From contig NZ_VOLC01000011.1 of assembly GCF_009797935.1 (NCBI RefSeq), forward strand, positions 177,012 through 241,011: a stretch of 64,000 bases of DNA, given 5' to 3'. The notes under the pieces were generated by a model. That model worked only from the letters and a program-made list of their open reading frames with translations. It did no database searches and was not told the origin of the DNA. The position numbers were made by a program, and so were the translations under genes. Source of the DNA: Lunatibacter salilacus. GTDB lineage: Bacteria > Bacteroidota > Bacteroidia > Cytophagales > Cyclobacteriaceae. Below, one piece after another: positions 42,895 through 52,867 of this stretch (position 1 is the first letter of the stretch; each line of letters starts with the position of its first letter).

Positions 42895-43824
42895 ATGAAA
42901 GTACTTTTTGTATGTAGGTCTTATAATGGATTGGCAAAGCCCTTTATTTTAGAACAGGCCAACTCCCTTCATGAGTATTTCGGGGTTGAAATCCAGTTTT
43001 TTTTTATTGAAAAAGGCGGAATACGAGGTTACTTACTTGCTGCATTCCGGCTGGTACAGTTTCTCAGGAAAAACACTATTAACCTTATCCATGTCCATTA
43101 TGGTTTATCGGCTTTGCCAGTAATATTTACAAAACTTTTTTTTCTCAGAAAGGAAAAAATCATTATTACCTTTCATGGTAGTGACATTAACAAATTATCC
43201 GAGCGGTATTTTTCCCTTTTGGCTTCCAAATTTTCTGCCTTTAACATTTTGGTGTCCACTCAGATGGAAAAGTTTTTCAGCCAAAGATACGCTATCATTC
43301 CTTGCGGAATCGACATCGACATCGTCACCAATTACCGGGAAATGGTCAGGATGGAAAAGGGTTGGGGAGAAATGGATTTCATTGTTCTGTTTAGCAGCAG
43401 CTTTGACCGAAAAGTTAAGGATCCGGATTTTGCCTTGAAAATTATGAAAAAATTTGAGAATATAACAAAGAAAAATGTTCATTTTTTTGAATTAAAGGGA
43501 TTTAATAGAGCTGAACTTACCAAATTAATGCAGGCAGCAGATGCTATGCTAATGTGCAGTTTTAGAGAGGGAAGTCCCCAAATAATAAAGGAATCCATTC
43601 TTAACTCACTGCCCATTATATCTAATGATGTAGGAGAAGTAAAATCCATTTGCAAAGGAATTGATAATTGTTATGTGGTGGAAAAGCGGGTCAAAAATTA
43701 TGTTGAAGTATTACAAGAATTATCAAATAGCCCCGCTAGGATTAAAAATAGAAATCCGCTTCTCACTCGTTTTAGTAATAAGAACATTGCAGCCGAAATA
43801 TTCCAGATTTATCGATCCGTATAA
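42895..43824 (+). CDS. GT4-like glycosyltransferase, shortish
   Basis: 309 aa, slightly shorter than typical GT4 enzymes. The acceptor half has LIHVHYGLSA (~67) and ITFHGSDINK (~90; the H-G-S-D motif), and the donor half ends with MLMCSFREGSPQIIKESILN (~218; E-G-x-P-x-x-x-x-E). It probably adds another sugar to the repeat unit. The C-terminal helix is trimmed but there is no frame break. Confidence 0.82.
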   Translation: MKVLFVCRSYNGLAKPFILEQANSLHEYFGVEIQFFFIEKGGIRGYLLAAFRLVQFLRKNTINLIHVHYGLSALPVIFTKLFFLRKEKIIITFHGSDINKLSERYFSLLASKFSAFNILVSTQMEKFFSQRYAIIPCGIDIDIVTNYREMVRMEKGWGEMDFIVLFSSSFDRKVKDPDFALKIMKKFENITKKNVHFFELKGFNRAELTKLMQAADAMLMCSFREGSPQIIKESILNSLPIISNDVGEVKSICKGIDNCYVVEKRVKNYVEVLQELSNSPARIKNRNPLLTRFSNKNIAAEIFQIYRSV

Positions 43825-43844
43825 GTTAATCTATGTAATTCCTG

Positions 43845-44897
43845 ATGAAGATTATAATTGATATAAATCATCCTGCTCACGTACATTATTTCAGGAACTT
43901 TTCTAAAATAATGGCAAGCAAGGGTCACGAGATCATTTTTGTTGCCCGAAATAAGGAAATGGCTCAAAAACTCTTAGAATTATATGGATTTTCTTACCTG
44001 AACAGGGGAAAGGGGAAAAGTGGGAAGGTTGGGAAAATTCTTTATATGTTATATGCCAATTATAGATTATTTCAAATTGCCAGAAAGGTTAAACCAGACT
44101 TATTTTTGAATTTTTTACATCCCTACCCTTCCCAGGTGGCCAGATTAATGGGGAAAACCTCCTTGGTTTTCAGTGATACGGAACATGCTAACCTCCATCA
44201 CAAATTAACGGTACCATTTGCATCGAAAATATTTACTCCAGCATGTTACCGCATATCGCTTGGTGACAAGCATATACGTTTTAATAGTTATATGGAACTG
44301 GCTTATCTTCATCCTAAGTATTTCAAACCTAATCCGTCTATTTTAGAACGCCTAGGAATAGGGGAAGGTGAACAATTTGTGTTAATTCGCTTTGTTTCTT
44401 GGGAAGCCACCCATGATTTTGGCCATTTTGGTATGACCATGGAAAACAAACGGCGTGCGGTGAAGGCAATGGAACCATTTGCGAAAGTGTTTATTTCCTC
44501 GGAATCACCACTGCCCGAAGATTTGGAATCTTTTAGAATTCAAATTCCATTTGACCGAATGCATGATGCCTTGTTCTATAGCAGTCTACTGTTTGGAGAA
44601 AGTGCTACCATGGCTTCCGAAGCTGCCGTATTGGGTACTCCAGCCATTTTCATGGATGACGATGGCAGAGGTTATACGGATGAAGAAGAAAGGAAATTTG
44701 GGCTTGTTTTTAATTTTTCGGAAAGTCTGGCCGATCAGGATTTGGCTATTTCCAAAGCGGTGTCTATTCTGTCCCAACCAGATAATAAAAAGGAGTTTGC
44801 GAAGAAAAGGATTGAGTTGTTGGAGCAAAGTCTAGATACAACCGAATTTATGATTCAAGAGGTTCTGAAATATGATTCTAAGGCATATGCAAATTAA
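43845..44897 (+). CDS. DUF354 family protein
   Basis: 350 aa. The opening MKIIIDINHPAHVHYFRNFS is the signature start of DUF354, a GT-B-like family resembling UDP-GlcNAc 2-epimerases and glycosyltransferases. A D-T-E-H-A motif (~109) and the C-terminal FGESATMASEAAVLGTPAI (~249; E-x-x-x-x-x-x-E-A-x-x-x-G-x-P) support that. It may be a glycosyltransferase or sugar-processing enzyme for the locus. The start is 20 bp after the preceding GT. Confidence 0.75.
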   Translation: MKIIIDINHPAHVHYFRNFSKIMASKGHEIIFVARNKEMAQKLLELYGFSYLNRGKGKSGKVGKILYMLYANYRLFQIARKVKPDLFLNFLHPYPSQVARLMGKTSLVFSDTEHANLHHKLTVPFASKIFTPACYRISLGDKHIRFNSYMELAYLHPKYFKPNPSILERLGIGEGEQFVLIRFVSWEATHDFGHFGMTMENKRRAVKAMEPFAKVFISSESPLPEDLESFRIQIPFDRMHDALFYSSLLFGESATMASEAAVLGTPAIFMDDDGRGYTDEEERKFGLVFNFSESLADQDLAISKAVSILSQPDNKKEFAKKRIELLEQSLDTTEFMIQEVLKYDSKAYAN

Positions 44898-44914
44898 AGT
44901 CAGCTTTTAAGTAA

Positions 44915-46501
44915 ATGGAATTGATCACACTCAATACTCAATCAAAGATAGAATTATTGATAGGCGAGGAAGTTACCGCTTTCATTGAGGATCCTGTTTT
45001 CTTAAGAAAGTGGAAGGAATTATACGATACCTGTACATGGGCCACGGTCTTCCAATCCAGTGAATTTGTCAAGAACTGGTACAGTATTTTCACTCATAAA
45101 TACCTTCCTATTTTAGTTAAATTTGAGAAAGAGGATGAATTAGCCGGACTTTTGACCATGTCAATTAAAAGGAATGGGCAGGGTAAATTATTTATCGTTT
45201 TTGCGGGTCACGGAGAATCTGATTGCCAAACTTGGCTGTCTACCCTGGAAAACAGTGATTTTTTTATCGTGAATGCACTTAGGATGATTAAAGAAAAATT
45301 CCCGAAGAACGACATTCTGCTGCGTAATCTTCCCCCTTCGGTTCCATTGGGCTGGGTAAAGACCCAGCATGAAAAAGGATTTCAATGTATTTTACACGCT
45401 TTTAAAAGGCCAATTATAAACCTAGAAAACTTTTCCATTTCTAAAAGAAACAGAAAAAGGGTAAACCGATTGATGCAAATAGGTCAGCATGAATATGTCA
45501 CAGACCTCAATACTTTCAAATCATATGTTGATCAACTGGTAGAACTTTATGATTTTAGACAGGGAGCGATGTTTAATAGAAGTCCCTATTCGAAAAACCC
45601 CGAATACAAAGCATTTCTGATTTCTTTGTTTGAAAACGGGCTAATTAAAGTCTCAATATTTCAGGTTCAGACCAGCATAATCGCAGCTTTAATTGTAACA
45701 TCATCTGGCGATATGGTTCATCTAGGCGCTATAAATGTTCATTCTCCTCAATATTCAGCATATTCTCCTGGTTATATTCAGTTTTTATTGATGAGTACAA
45801 AAGTAGCAAGTGAAGGTGTTAAATATTTTGACCTTACCCCAGGTGATGATCCATATAAAGATAGATTGGCTACGGAATTTGATGTTGTAAACACTATGGT
45901 TGTAACCTCCAGACTAACCTTTAAAATCAAAAGAGAAATTAGAAAGTATTTTCACTATAGTCTTCTTAAACTAGGGATCAGACCGCTATCCTTTCAGTTG
46001 AAACTTGAAAAAATGCTGCACAAGGTTAAGGACAAGGGGGTGCTGACGGTGGGTATGAAGTCAATTAGAAACGCTATTGTTAAAAGGAATAAAAGTTTTC
46101 ATTCCCTACCAGAAAATGGAATAATCGGGTCTAATGGGTTTATCCTCCAAAGAAATAATATAGGAGATTTACTCAAATTTGAAAGTAAAAATTTCACACA
46201 GACAAAGTGGGAATTTTTGGAATCGGCAATGCAGAACTTTGAAAATGGCAAAGAGCTAATCACCTATACCAGCAATGGCGAACTAAAAATCGCTGCATGG
46301 TTTCAGCATGCTTCTAAGATCGAAATTAGCCGGAATAAGGAGCCAGTTCCAGAGAATAGTGTGATTTTAGATGATTTAGTATTTCATAAAGACGCAAAAG
46401 ATGGGTTAAAGCCTTTCATATTTCAAGCACAACAATTAATTCAAAAGGAATTTGGTACTAAGGAAATCCTTTTATTGTCTGAAATAGATTTTTATCATTA
46501 A
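44915..46501 (+). CDS. CelD/GNAT-type acyltransferase, paralogue 1 of 4
   Basis: 528 aa. The N-terminal part has TWATVFQSSEFVKNWYSIF (~39) and a G-H-G-E-S-D-C-Q-T-W-L segment. The central GNAT_6 (CelD/BcsL-like) domain has LYDFRQGAMFN (~211), VHLGAINVHSPQYSAYSPG (~268) and FDLTPGDDPYKDRLA (~306). A C-terminal domain (about 400-528) repeats a weak GNAT-like pattern (G-D-L-L-K-F-E, W-E-F-L-E-S-A-M). It is cytoplasmic by composition and expected to acylate sugars or lipid-linked intermediates. The first of four adjacent homologous genes. Confidence 0.75.
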   Translation: MELITLNTQSKIELLIGEEVTAFIEDPVFLRKWKELYDTCTWATVFQSSEFVKNWYSIFTHKYLPILVKFEKEDELAGLLTMSIKRNGQGKLFIVFAGHGESDCQTWLSTLENSDFFIVNALRMIKEKFPKNDILLRNLPPSVPLGWVKTQHEKGFQCILHAFKRPIINLENFSISKRNRKRVNRLMQIGQHEYVTDLNTFKSYVDQLVELYDFRQGAMFNRSPYSKNPEYKAFLISLFENGLIKVSIFQVQTSIIAALIVTSSGDMVHLGAINVHSPQYSAYSPGYIQFLLMSTKVASEGVKYFDLTPGDDPYKDRLATEFDVVNTMVVTSRLTFKIKREIRKYFHYSLLKLGIRPLSFQLKLEKMLHKVKDKGVLTVGMKSIRNAIVKRNKSFHSLPENGIIGSNGFILQRNNIGDLLKFESKNFTQTKWEFLESAMQNFENGKELITYTSNGELKIAAWFQHASKIEISRNKEPVPENSVILDDLVFHKDAKDGLKPFIFQAQQLIQKEFGTKEILLLSEIDFYH

Positions 46502-46516
46502 TTAAAATTTCAAATA

Positions 46517-48169
46517 ATGGATTCAGTTAAAGTTTTAAGTGGTAATGAAGTGATAGAACTACTTGAGGTTCCATCGTTTTGCACTGATTGGGACCAATTA
46601 TTTTATTCATGTGCTTGGGCTACCGCTTTTCAAAGCCGAGGATTTGTTTCCAATTGGTACAAGTATAATCAGGAAGAATTCTTTCCAATCATGGTGATCG
46701 GAACCTCACTAGAAAAAATGACGGGATTGTTGACTTTAGCCATTCCTGCAGCGGGTTCCACAAGCATGAATTTAAGAAATAACCGGACCAGGATAGTAGG
46801 TGCCGGGGGCTATGAAGCGGAATATCAAACTTGGATATCGAAAGATAATTCCACAGGTGATGAATTTATCGTTTCTGCGCTGGAAGCCTTGTTTGAAGTT
46901 TATCCTAAGTATGATTTAGTCTTCCGTTTTATACCATCCTTAACGCCATTAAACTGGCTGAACCAATCTGCAAAATGGAATGAGCGATCCATTTTACAAC
47001 CCTATAGGCGGCCTTTAATGGAAATGAAAAACCCAGAGTTTTTGAAAATTTTTAAAAAAAGAGGGTTTAAGCTAAAGTTAAACCGGTTAAAGCGATTAGG
47101 GAAAATTGAATTCAAGAAGATTACTTCGTTAGAAACCTTTAAAGAAATTATTGACGAATTAATCATCCAATTTGATTTCAGACAAGGAGCCATGTTTGAT
47201 AAAATCTCTTATTTAAATAAGCCCCATAAAAGAGATTTTATGCTTGCTTTATTTAAAGAGGATTTACTACACACTACTGTTTTATATTTAGAAAATAAGA
47301 TTCTCGCATCCATTATTGCGATAAAAACAGATAGGTGGGTGCATTTGGGGGGAATAAATACGCATACACCATTTTATGCTGCACATTCTCCCGGCTTTGT
47401 TCATTTTATCCTTTTAGGTGAACAACTGGTAAAGGACGACATGAATGTTTTTGACCTTACTCCGGGAGGGGATGCCTATAAGGAACGGATGGCCACCAGT
47501 TCTGATCAGGTGTTTGAATTATTAGTGACCCAAAGTCATACCTATTTATTTAAAAGGAAAATTAAAAAGAAAATTCAGGATTATTTGGTAAGTGTAGGCC
47601 GCAGGCCCATGAGCATTGAACTTAGTATAAGAAAGCAATCCACAATTTTTAAGAACAGATTGAAGGGTCTCAGGAAAAACGGCATTTTAAATTTTTTGAG
47701 CGATTTGAAAAGGAAACCTTCAATTATCCGAATTCCTGACTTTAAGTTATTTGCTTATGATCATCCTGAAACAGAGATCATGGAAAATTCCTTAGAGGAT
47801 TTATTGAAATATCCTTCTAACGAAGGAAAAATTAGCCGCTGGGAATTTTTAGAAAGTGCAATGTCTAAATTCGAAATAGGCTATATCTGTTATTCTTGGG
47901 CTAATAAGAATGTGCTATTGGGCCTTATTTGGATAATAGATGGGGAGAAATTAGGTGAATTAAATGTTGATGGCTTGGAAAAAGCGGATTGGTTGCTAAA
48001 TGACCTTTACTTTCATGATGAGATAAATTTGGATCAATTTCTGAAAGCTGTATTTTATAGAATCAGCCAGCAAGAAGGAATTGTTGATCTAAAGTATATG
48101 GATAATCATGAAAATATCCAACGCCTCCAAAATTTGTGTTTGACGAACAAAGCTTTAATAAATAATTAA
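46517..48169 (+). CDS. CelD/GNAT-type acyltransferase, paralogue 2 of 4
   Basis: 550 aa, same three-part architecture as its neighbours: CAWATAFQSRGFVSNWYKY (~35), GAGGYEAEYQTWIS (~96), QFDFRQGAMFD (~218), VHLGGINTHTPFYAAHSPG (~275), FDLTPGGDAYKERMAT (~314) and the C-terminal DLLKYPS...SRWEFLESAMSKFE (~434-455). The A-E-Y-Q-T-W and DLTPG-x-x-x-Y-K-x-x-x-A motifs are shared by all four copies, so active-site integrity is likely. 16-bp gap to the previous gene. Confidence 0.75.
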   Translation: MDSVKVLSGNEVIELLEVPSFCTDWDQLFYSCAWATAFQSRGFVSNWYKYNQEEFFPIMVIGTSLEKMTGLLTLAIPAAGSTSMNLRNNRTRIVGAGGYEAEYQTWISKDNSTGDEFIVSALEALFEVYPKYDLVFRFIPSLTPLNWLNQSAKWNERSILQPYRRPLMEMKNPEFLKIFKKRGFKLKLNRLKRLGKIEFKKITSLETFKEIIDELIIQFDFRQGAMFDKISYLNKPHKRDFMLALFKEDLLHTTVLYLENKILASIIAIKTDRWVHLGGINTHTPFYAAHSPGFVHFILLGEQLVKDDMNVFDLTPGGDAYKERMATSSDQVFELLVTQSHTYLFKRKIKKKIQDYLVSVGRRPMSIELSIRKQSTIFKNRLKGLRKNGILNFLSDLKRKPSIIRIPDFKLFAYDHPETEIMENSLEDLLKYPSNEGKISRWEFLESAMSKFEIGYICYSWANKNVLLGLIWIIDGEKLGELNVDGLEKADWLLNDLYFHDEINLDQFLKAVFYRISQQEGIVDLKYMDNHENIQRLQNLCLTNKALINN

Positions 48170-48190
48170 AATTTTGCTGACATTTTTATC

Positions 48191-49858
48191 ATGGAAAAAC
48201 CACTGAACGCTACGGTTGAAGATAGTATCCTTATTCCCGATGATTTAAAGGTGGGAGAAGTAAACATTTTAAGTGGCAAAAAGGCCAAGGAAATGATATC
48301 TTCAATTTGGTTCCAAAAAAACTGGGATCAGTTGTATGCAGATTGCCCTTGGTCTACAGCATTTCAAAAGCGACAATTTGTATCAACGTGGTATGCGACA
48401 TTTGAAAATGAGATAACCCCAATCATCGCGTTAAGTACAAATTACACCGGAGAGATGAGTGGATTACTAACCTTGGCCACTAGGGGAAATATAGAGTTTC
48501 CAGACAAGATGATAAAAATTTTTGGAGCTGGAGAATTTGAGTCTGAATATCAGGATTGGATCACCACATCTGGAAATCGGGATAGTTTTATCATTGATAC
48601 ATTTAATGCGCTGCTTCAGGTTTTTCCAAAATGTAATATCGTTCTCAGATTTGTTTCTAAGCAATCTTTTTCTGAAAAGTTATCTGAGGATCCCTACTTA
48701 AAACCCAAATTGGTTATTCAAAGGTTTCGAAGGCCATTGATGGATACCAATTCTCCAGAAATTGATCAAATATTAAAACTTCAAAGGCAGTTTAAAAACA
48801 AATACAGGAAACTAAATCAACTTGGTAAAGTCAAGTTTGAAAAAATTATTGACTTTAATGAATTTAAGACTTCTTTTGAAACGTTAATGGCACAATTTGA
48901 TTTCAGGCAAGGGGCCATGTTTAATAAAAATCAATTCCTTGAAAATCCCAATAAAAGGAATTTTTTTTATGGCTTATTTAAACAAGGACTTTTGCATGTG
49001 ACATTACTGAAAATAGACGATGAAATCATTGCCTCAATGATTGGGGCGTCTGATAAAAAATGGGTACACCTTCAAGGAGTAAATACCCACTCTCCTGCGT
49101 ACGGGAAATTTTCCCCTGGTATTCTTCATTTTTATTTATTGGGGGATTTAATCCGAAAGGAAAGAGGAGTTTTTGATTTAACACCTGGGCTCGATGAATA
49201 TAAGGAGAGATGGGCCACCGATCATGATTGGGTTTATACCATTACATTAACCCAAAATCGGCAATTTTATATTAAAAGATTTTTAAAGAAAAATATCCAC
49301 AGTACTTTGATTAAACTGGGATTTAAGCCTATGAAAGTAGAATTGCTTTTAGAGAAAAAAGTATATCTTCTTAAGAAGAAATGGAATTTGCGGCGTTTGA
49401 ACACACTTTGGAAAAAGGAAAATTTAATTCCCAGGCGACTGTCTCTTCCTTTAGATAAAAAATTTGACCAATTGTCTATAACGGAAAATAATTTGTCTGA
49501 CTTGTTAAAATATGAAGAAACAAAAGGAAATTTGTCAAGGTGGGAATTTATGGAAAGCGTAATGAATGAAATGGGAAATGGAAAAGTCATTTTTAGCCAT
49601 ACTAAAGATGAAAAAATGGTTGCCATGATTAGTTTTGAGAAAAAGGAGACCAAAAATGGACCTGTCAAGGATGATATTAATTGTAAAAACACTTCCCACA
49701 CTTTAGAAAACCTCTATTTCCACCCGGACACCACTGAAGAGCAACTTGTTTCCTTTTTCAGATCCGTTTGTAACACTATATATTCAAAATACAATATTAG
49801 TGAAGTATTGTTTTTGCATGACGAGAAAAAAAGTCAACTATTCAAAGAAATACTTTAA
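48191..49858 (+). CDS. CelD/GNAT-type acyltransferase, paralogue 3 of 4
   Basis: 555 aa, with about 20 extra N-terminal residues relative to the others. Motifs: CPWSTAFQKRQFVSTWYATF (~55), GAGEFESEYQDWI (~113), QFDFRQGAMFN (~237), VHLQGVNTHSPAYGKFSPG (~294), FDLTPGLDEYKERWATD (~333) and a C-terminal DLLKYEE...SRWEFMESVMNEM (~437). All the shared motifs are intact. Differences in the centre of the alignment suggest divergence in specificity among the four copies. 113 bp separate it from the fourth copy, with no other gene between. Confidence 0.75.
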   Translation: MEKPLNATVEDSILIPDDLKVGEVNILSGKKAKEMISSIWFQKNWDQLYADCPWSTAFQKRQFVSTWYATFENEITPIIALSTNYTGEMSGLLTLATRGNIEFPDKMIKIFGAGEFESEYQDWITTSGNRDSFIIDTFNALLQVFPKCNIVLRFVSKQSFSEKLSEDPYLKPKLVIQRFRRPLMDTNSPEIDQILKLQRQFKNKYRKLNQLGKVKFEKIIDFNEFKTSFETLMAQFDFRQGAMFNKNQFLENPNKRNFFYGLFKQGLLHVTLLKIDDEIIASMIGASDKKWVHLQGVNTHSPAYGKFSPGILHFYLLGDLIRKERGVFDLTPGLDEYKERWATDHDWVYTITLTQNRQFYIKRFLKKNIHSTLIKLGFKPMKVELLLEKKVYLLKKKWNLRRLNTLWKKENLIPRRLSLPLDKKFDQLSITENNLSDLLKYEETKGNLSRWEFMESVMNEMGNGKVIFSHTKDEKMVAMISFEKKETKNGPVKDDINCKNTSHTLENLYFHPDTTEEQLVSFFRSVCNTIYSKYNISEVLFLHDEKKSQLFKEIL

Positions 49859-49971
49859 ATGGTTGAGAAGTGTTTCGATCGGAAGAAATAATTCATTCAA
49901 ATGTATCAAGATTTCCTCTAAAATAGGAAGACTGGATCAAACCATAAAAAACTAAAATTTATTTTGTAAAT

Positions 49972-51600
49972 ATGGAGTTTTTCAATGATGAAGTGAAAAT
50001 CCTGAAAGGGACTGAAGTTTTTGACAAAATGGCTTCAGAAAATTTTTTGAATAACTGGAAAAAACTTTGGTTCCAATGCCCCTGGGCGACTGTTTACCAG
50101 AGTTATGACTTTGTGTTCCCTTGGTATGAGATTTTCAAAGCAGAAAACACGCCCATTTTAATTACATGGGAATCCCAAGATAACACACTATTAGGTTTTT
50201 TCCCGCTTTGCATCGCAAACAAAAGCCAATTGGCAGGTGCAGGTTTACATCATGCTGAATACCAATTATGGATTACTTCTGAGGAAAGTGCTGACTATTT
50301 TATTAAACAATCGCTACTCTTAATCTCCAAGGAATTTCCAGGTTATACCCTTACCTTAAATTACATACCTGAAAACTTGTCTTTGGAATGGTGCAAAGAT
50401 GATACATTTTGGAAAAGGAGAATTTTTTTGAAAAGCAGTACCCATCCCATTATGAAAATTAACCCAGAACATTTAGAAGCCGAACTCAAAAAGAAAAATA
50501 AGAAAGAAAAGATCAACCGATTAAAAAGGTTAGGAGATTTAAAGATCAAGAGAATTACTGATTTTCAGGAATTTGAAAATATTTTTGATGAGTTGGCTGT
50601 ACAAAATGATTTTCGGAAGCGTGCGGTTTATAATTCTACCACATTTCAGGATTCGCCATTACCAAAACCTTTTTTACTTTCTTTATTTAGAAAAGGAATC
50701 TTGCATGTAACTATTCTTACCGTGGGCAAAGAAATCATTGCTTCAAATGTAGGTACCATCGGAAACAAATGTGTCCACCTTCAAGGAATGAATACACATT
50801 CACCAAAGCATTCCAAATTTTCGCCTGGGATCTTACATTTTCTTATGTTAGGCCTTCTTTTGAGTGATGAACACTTTGAGGTTTTTGATCTCACTCCCGG
50901 GTCTGATCCCTATAAGAGTACGCTGGCAAATGATTTTTCTACTGCTACACGTTTAGAATTTGGAAGCCCCTCCTTTATTTTAATACGAAAGCTAGCAAAT
51001 TCTATAAGAAATAATTTAAAGCCATTTTTTCAAAAAATTGGCGTAAATGAATACCAACTTCGTGAAACTAAAAGAATACTGGAAGTATATAAGGAAAAAT
51101 TTAAATTGGCATCGCGATATAGACTTTTAAGTAATTTTAAAAGAAGTTTGGCGAGTAAGAGAGCGAACGATGAATGGCTTGGAAAAAGAGTCATTTCGAA
51201 GCAATCATCTGATAACAAAAACTTTCTAAATATCCAAAGGGACTCAATTGGGGATCTTTTGCATTTTGAAGCCATAGGTACACTTTGCACCCCGAGGGAG
51301 TTTATGGAAGATGCATTGAAAAGGCTTGAAAAAGGCCAAGTTCCCTATACCATTTGTGAAGATAATAGGCTTTTATTTTGCGTGTGGAGAGAATCTAGGT
51401 TTCCCTCCGAAATATGTTCAAATGCGGACTCCTGCTCAAGTACTCCTCCTGATTTTATAAAAATGTATGTTCATCCGACACGGGAAAAGGATGCTGATCA
51501 ATTTAGAAATTTTGTGATTAGAAAAATTGGAGAGGAATTAAACGAAAGGGTTGACAAGCGTAATTCCTCTACTAGGATAGGAGCCACTGTGGATAATTAG
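49972..51600 (+). CDS. CelD/GNAT-type acyltransferase, paralogue 4 of 4
   Basis: 542 aa. Motifs: CPWATVYQSYDFVFPWYEIF (~37), GAGLHHAEYQLWI (~84), QNDFRKRAVYN (~209; the others have FDFRQGAMF, so this is the most diverged copy at that site), VHLQGMNTHSPKHSKFSPG (~266) and FDLTPGSDPYKSTLAND (~305). The C-terminal domain is present (DLLHFEA, PREFMEDALKRLE). It is followed directly by remnants of an MBOAT-SGNH pair. Confidence 0.75.
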   Translation: MEFFNDEVKILKGTEVFDKMASENFLNNWKKLWFQCPWATVYQSYDFVFPWYEIFKAENTPILITWESQDNTLLGFFPLCIANKSQLAGAGLHHAEYQLWITSEESADYFIKQSLLLISKEFPGYTLTLNYIPENLSLEWCKDDTFWKRRIFLKSSTHPIMKINPEHLEAELKKKNKKEKINRLKRLGDLKIKRITDFQEFENIFDELAVQNDFRKRAVYNSTTFQDSPLPKPFLLSLFRKGILHVTILTVGKEIIASNVGTIGNKCVHLQGMNTHSPKHSKFSPGILHFLMLGLLLSDEHFEVFDLTPGSDPYKSTLANDFSTATRLEFGSPSFILIRKLANSIRNNLKPFFQKIGVNEYQLRETKRILEVYKEKFKLASRYRLLSNFKRSLASKRANDEWLGKRVISKQSSDNKNFLNIQRDSIGDLLHFEAIGTLCTPREFMEDALKRLEKGQVPYTICEDNRLLFCVWRESRFPSEICSNADSCSSTPPDFIKMYVHPTREKDADQFRNFVIRKIGEELNERVDKRNSSTRIGATVDN

Positions 51601-51628
51601 GCATTAATTCAAAGAGGGATATTCGATC

Positions 51629-51933
51629 ATTAAGCTGTTTAATTCCTTCTGTTTCTTGTTGTTTTTTCCAACAATTTGCTGATGTATTTTACCTTTCCGC
51701 ATAGGTTCAGATGGGTATTTTTATTACTCAGTAGTTATATCTTTTACATAAACTGGGTACCTGTTTATGCCCTATTGCTTTTCTCATCCACCGCCATTAC
51801 GTATCCCTAAGGCATTTTAATGGCAGCAACTACTAAAACAGGATAAAGAAACGTTTCCTTATTTTAAGATTTTTTTTAATTTTGGAGTTTTATTATTCTT
51901 TAAATATTTTAATTTATTAATAATTTTTCAGAT
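51629..51933 (+). pseudogene. N-terminal remnant of an MBOAT O-acyltransferase
   Basis: Three successive frames give an MBOAT start: LFNSFCFLLFFPT (from 51635, stop at 51680), then FRWVFLLLSSYIFYINW and VPVYALLLFSSTAITY (to the TAA at 51808), then KIFFNFGVLLFFKYFN (about 51866-51913). These match in order the first ~100 residues of AlgI/DltB-like acyltransferases. Two frameshifts and the loss of the remaining ~370 residues, including the catalytic His region, make it dead. Confidence 0.65.
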
Positions 51934-51941
51934 TTAAAAAC

Positions 51942-52309
51942 CGGCTTCGATCTATTAAGGATACTAGCTTTGAACCATTAAAGTCAGAAAAATATCAAGA
52001 TGCTAGAAAACTCGATCTCAATCAAATCAAAATCTTTCAAACAATTTTTAATTAACACAAAAACCAAGGACATAAGGTAAATGTCTGCGTTTCTCCAACT
52101 TCCAGGATATATTCAGAAGGTATACCTAAATCTTTGGAAATAGCCCAACAAATTTGCAATTAGGAAAATATTCCATTTTAATATTACAGTCAGAATAAAT
52201 GGTTTACCAAATCATTCGGAATTATTCGCAGACCCAACCATCTCAATGAGGAAGGTGCTATGCATTTTTACCAGATGTTTGCTAAAGAAGCTTTTAAGAT
52301 AGATATGTA
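51942..52309 (+). pseudogene. C-terminal remnant of an SGNH-like partner of MBOAT
   Basis: From 51942 one frame reads IKDTSFEPLKSEKYQ and LDLNQIKIFQTIF, a TAA, then GHKVNVCVSPTSRIYSEG in the same frame. Later frames supply ELFADP and NHLNEEGAMHFYQMF, ending in TAG at 52307-52309. D-P-x-H-L-N-x-x-G-A is the Asp-His catalytic region typical of SGNH proteins encoded next to MBOAT acyltransferases. Several frame changes and one in-frame stop show decay. Confidence 0.5.
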
Positions 52310-52867
52310 GACATTCTACATATCTAAGTCGTATTTTCTTAGGTGAGTTTTTCCCTTGAAGTTAGGTCAACTTTAATTTATCGTCAAAAAGTATGTGAGG
52401 TATAAGTTCAAATAGCGGCGTGTTTGGTATTTGTTTACTTACCTGTCAAGTCGGATTTTTCTAAAAATTTAAATTTATAGTTTTGTTTTCCTATATTTTT
52501 TTATAAATTTAAATATATTTAAATTTAATCATTTAGGTGTTTATGTTTACTTTCATCCATTTTTTATAAAATGATATGATCGCAACGTTCAGTGTTAATA
52601 GAATGCCTAAACAAATGTTTAAGATAAAATTTTGGAAAATAAACTGGAATGTCATTATGTAAGAGACGCCTTTATATAGTTAATATATTAATAAATTGAA
52701 CTTATATTGGATAGTGTAACTATATCCATTTATAGTGGTAAATTATCACCTATGATGGATGTTACTACTATATAAAAGAACAGACGATCCCTCCCCATTC
52801 TCATTAATTTTTGAAGAGGGAATCGGTGTTATAGTATTGATGTTGCCAAATTAAAGGTTAAATACGA
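52310..52867. other. AT-rich intergenic region
   Basis: 558 bp with very low GC and no supportable gene. It probably carries a promoter for the methyltransferase pair that follows. No -7 consensus box can be fixed with confidence. Confidence 0.35.
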
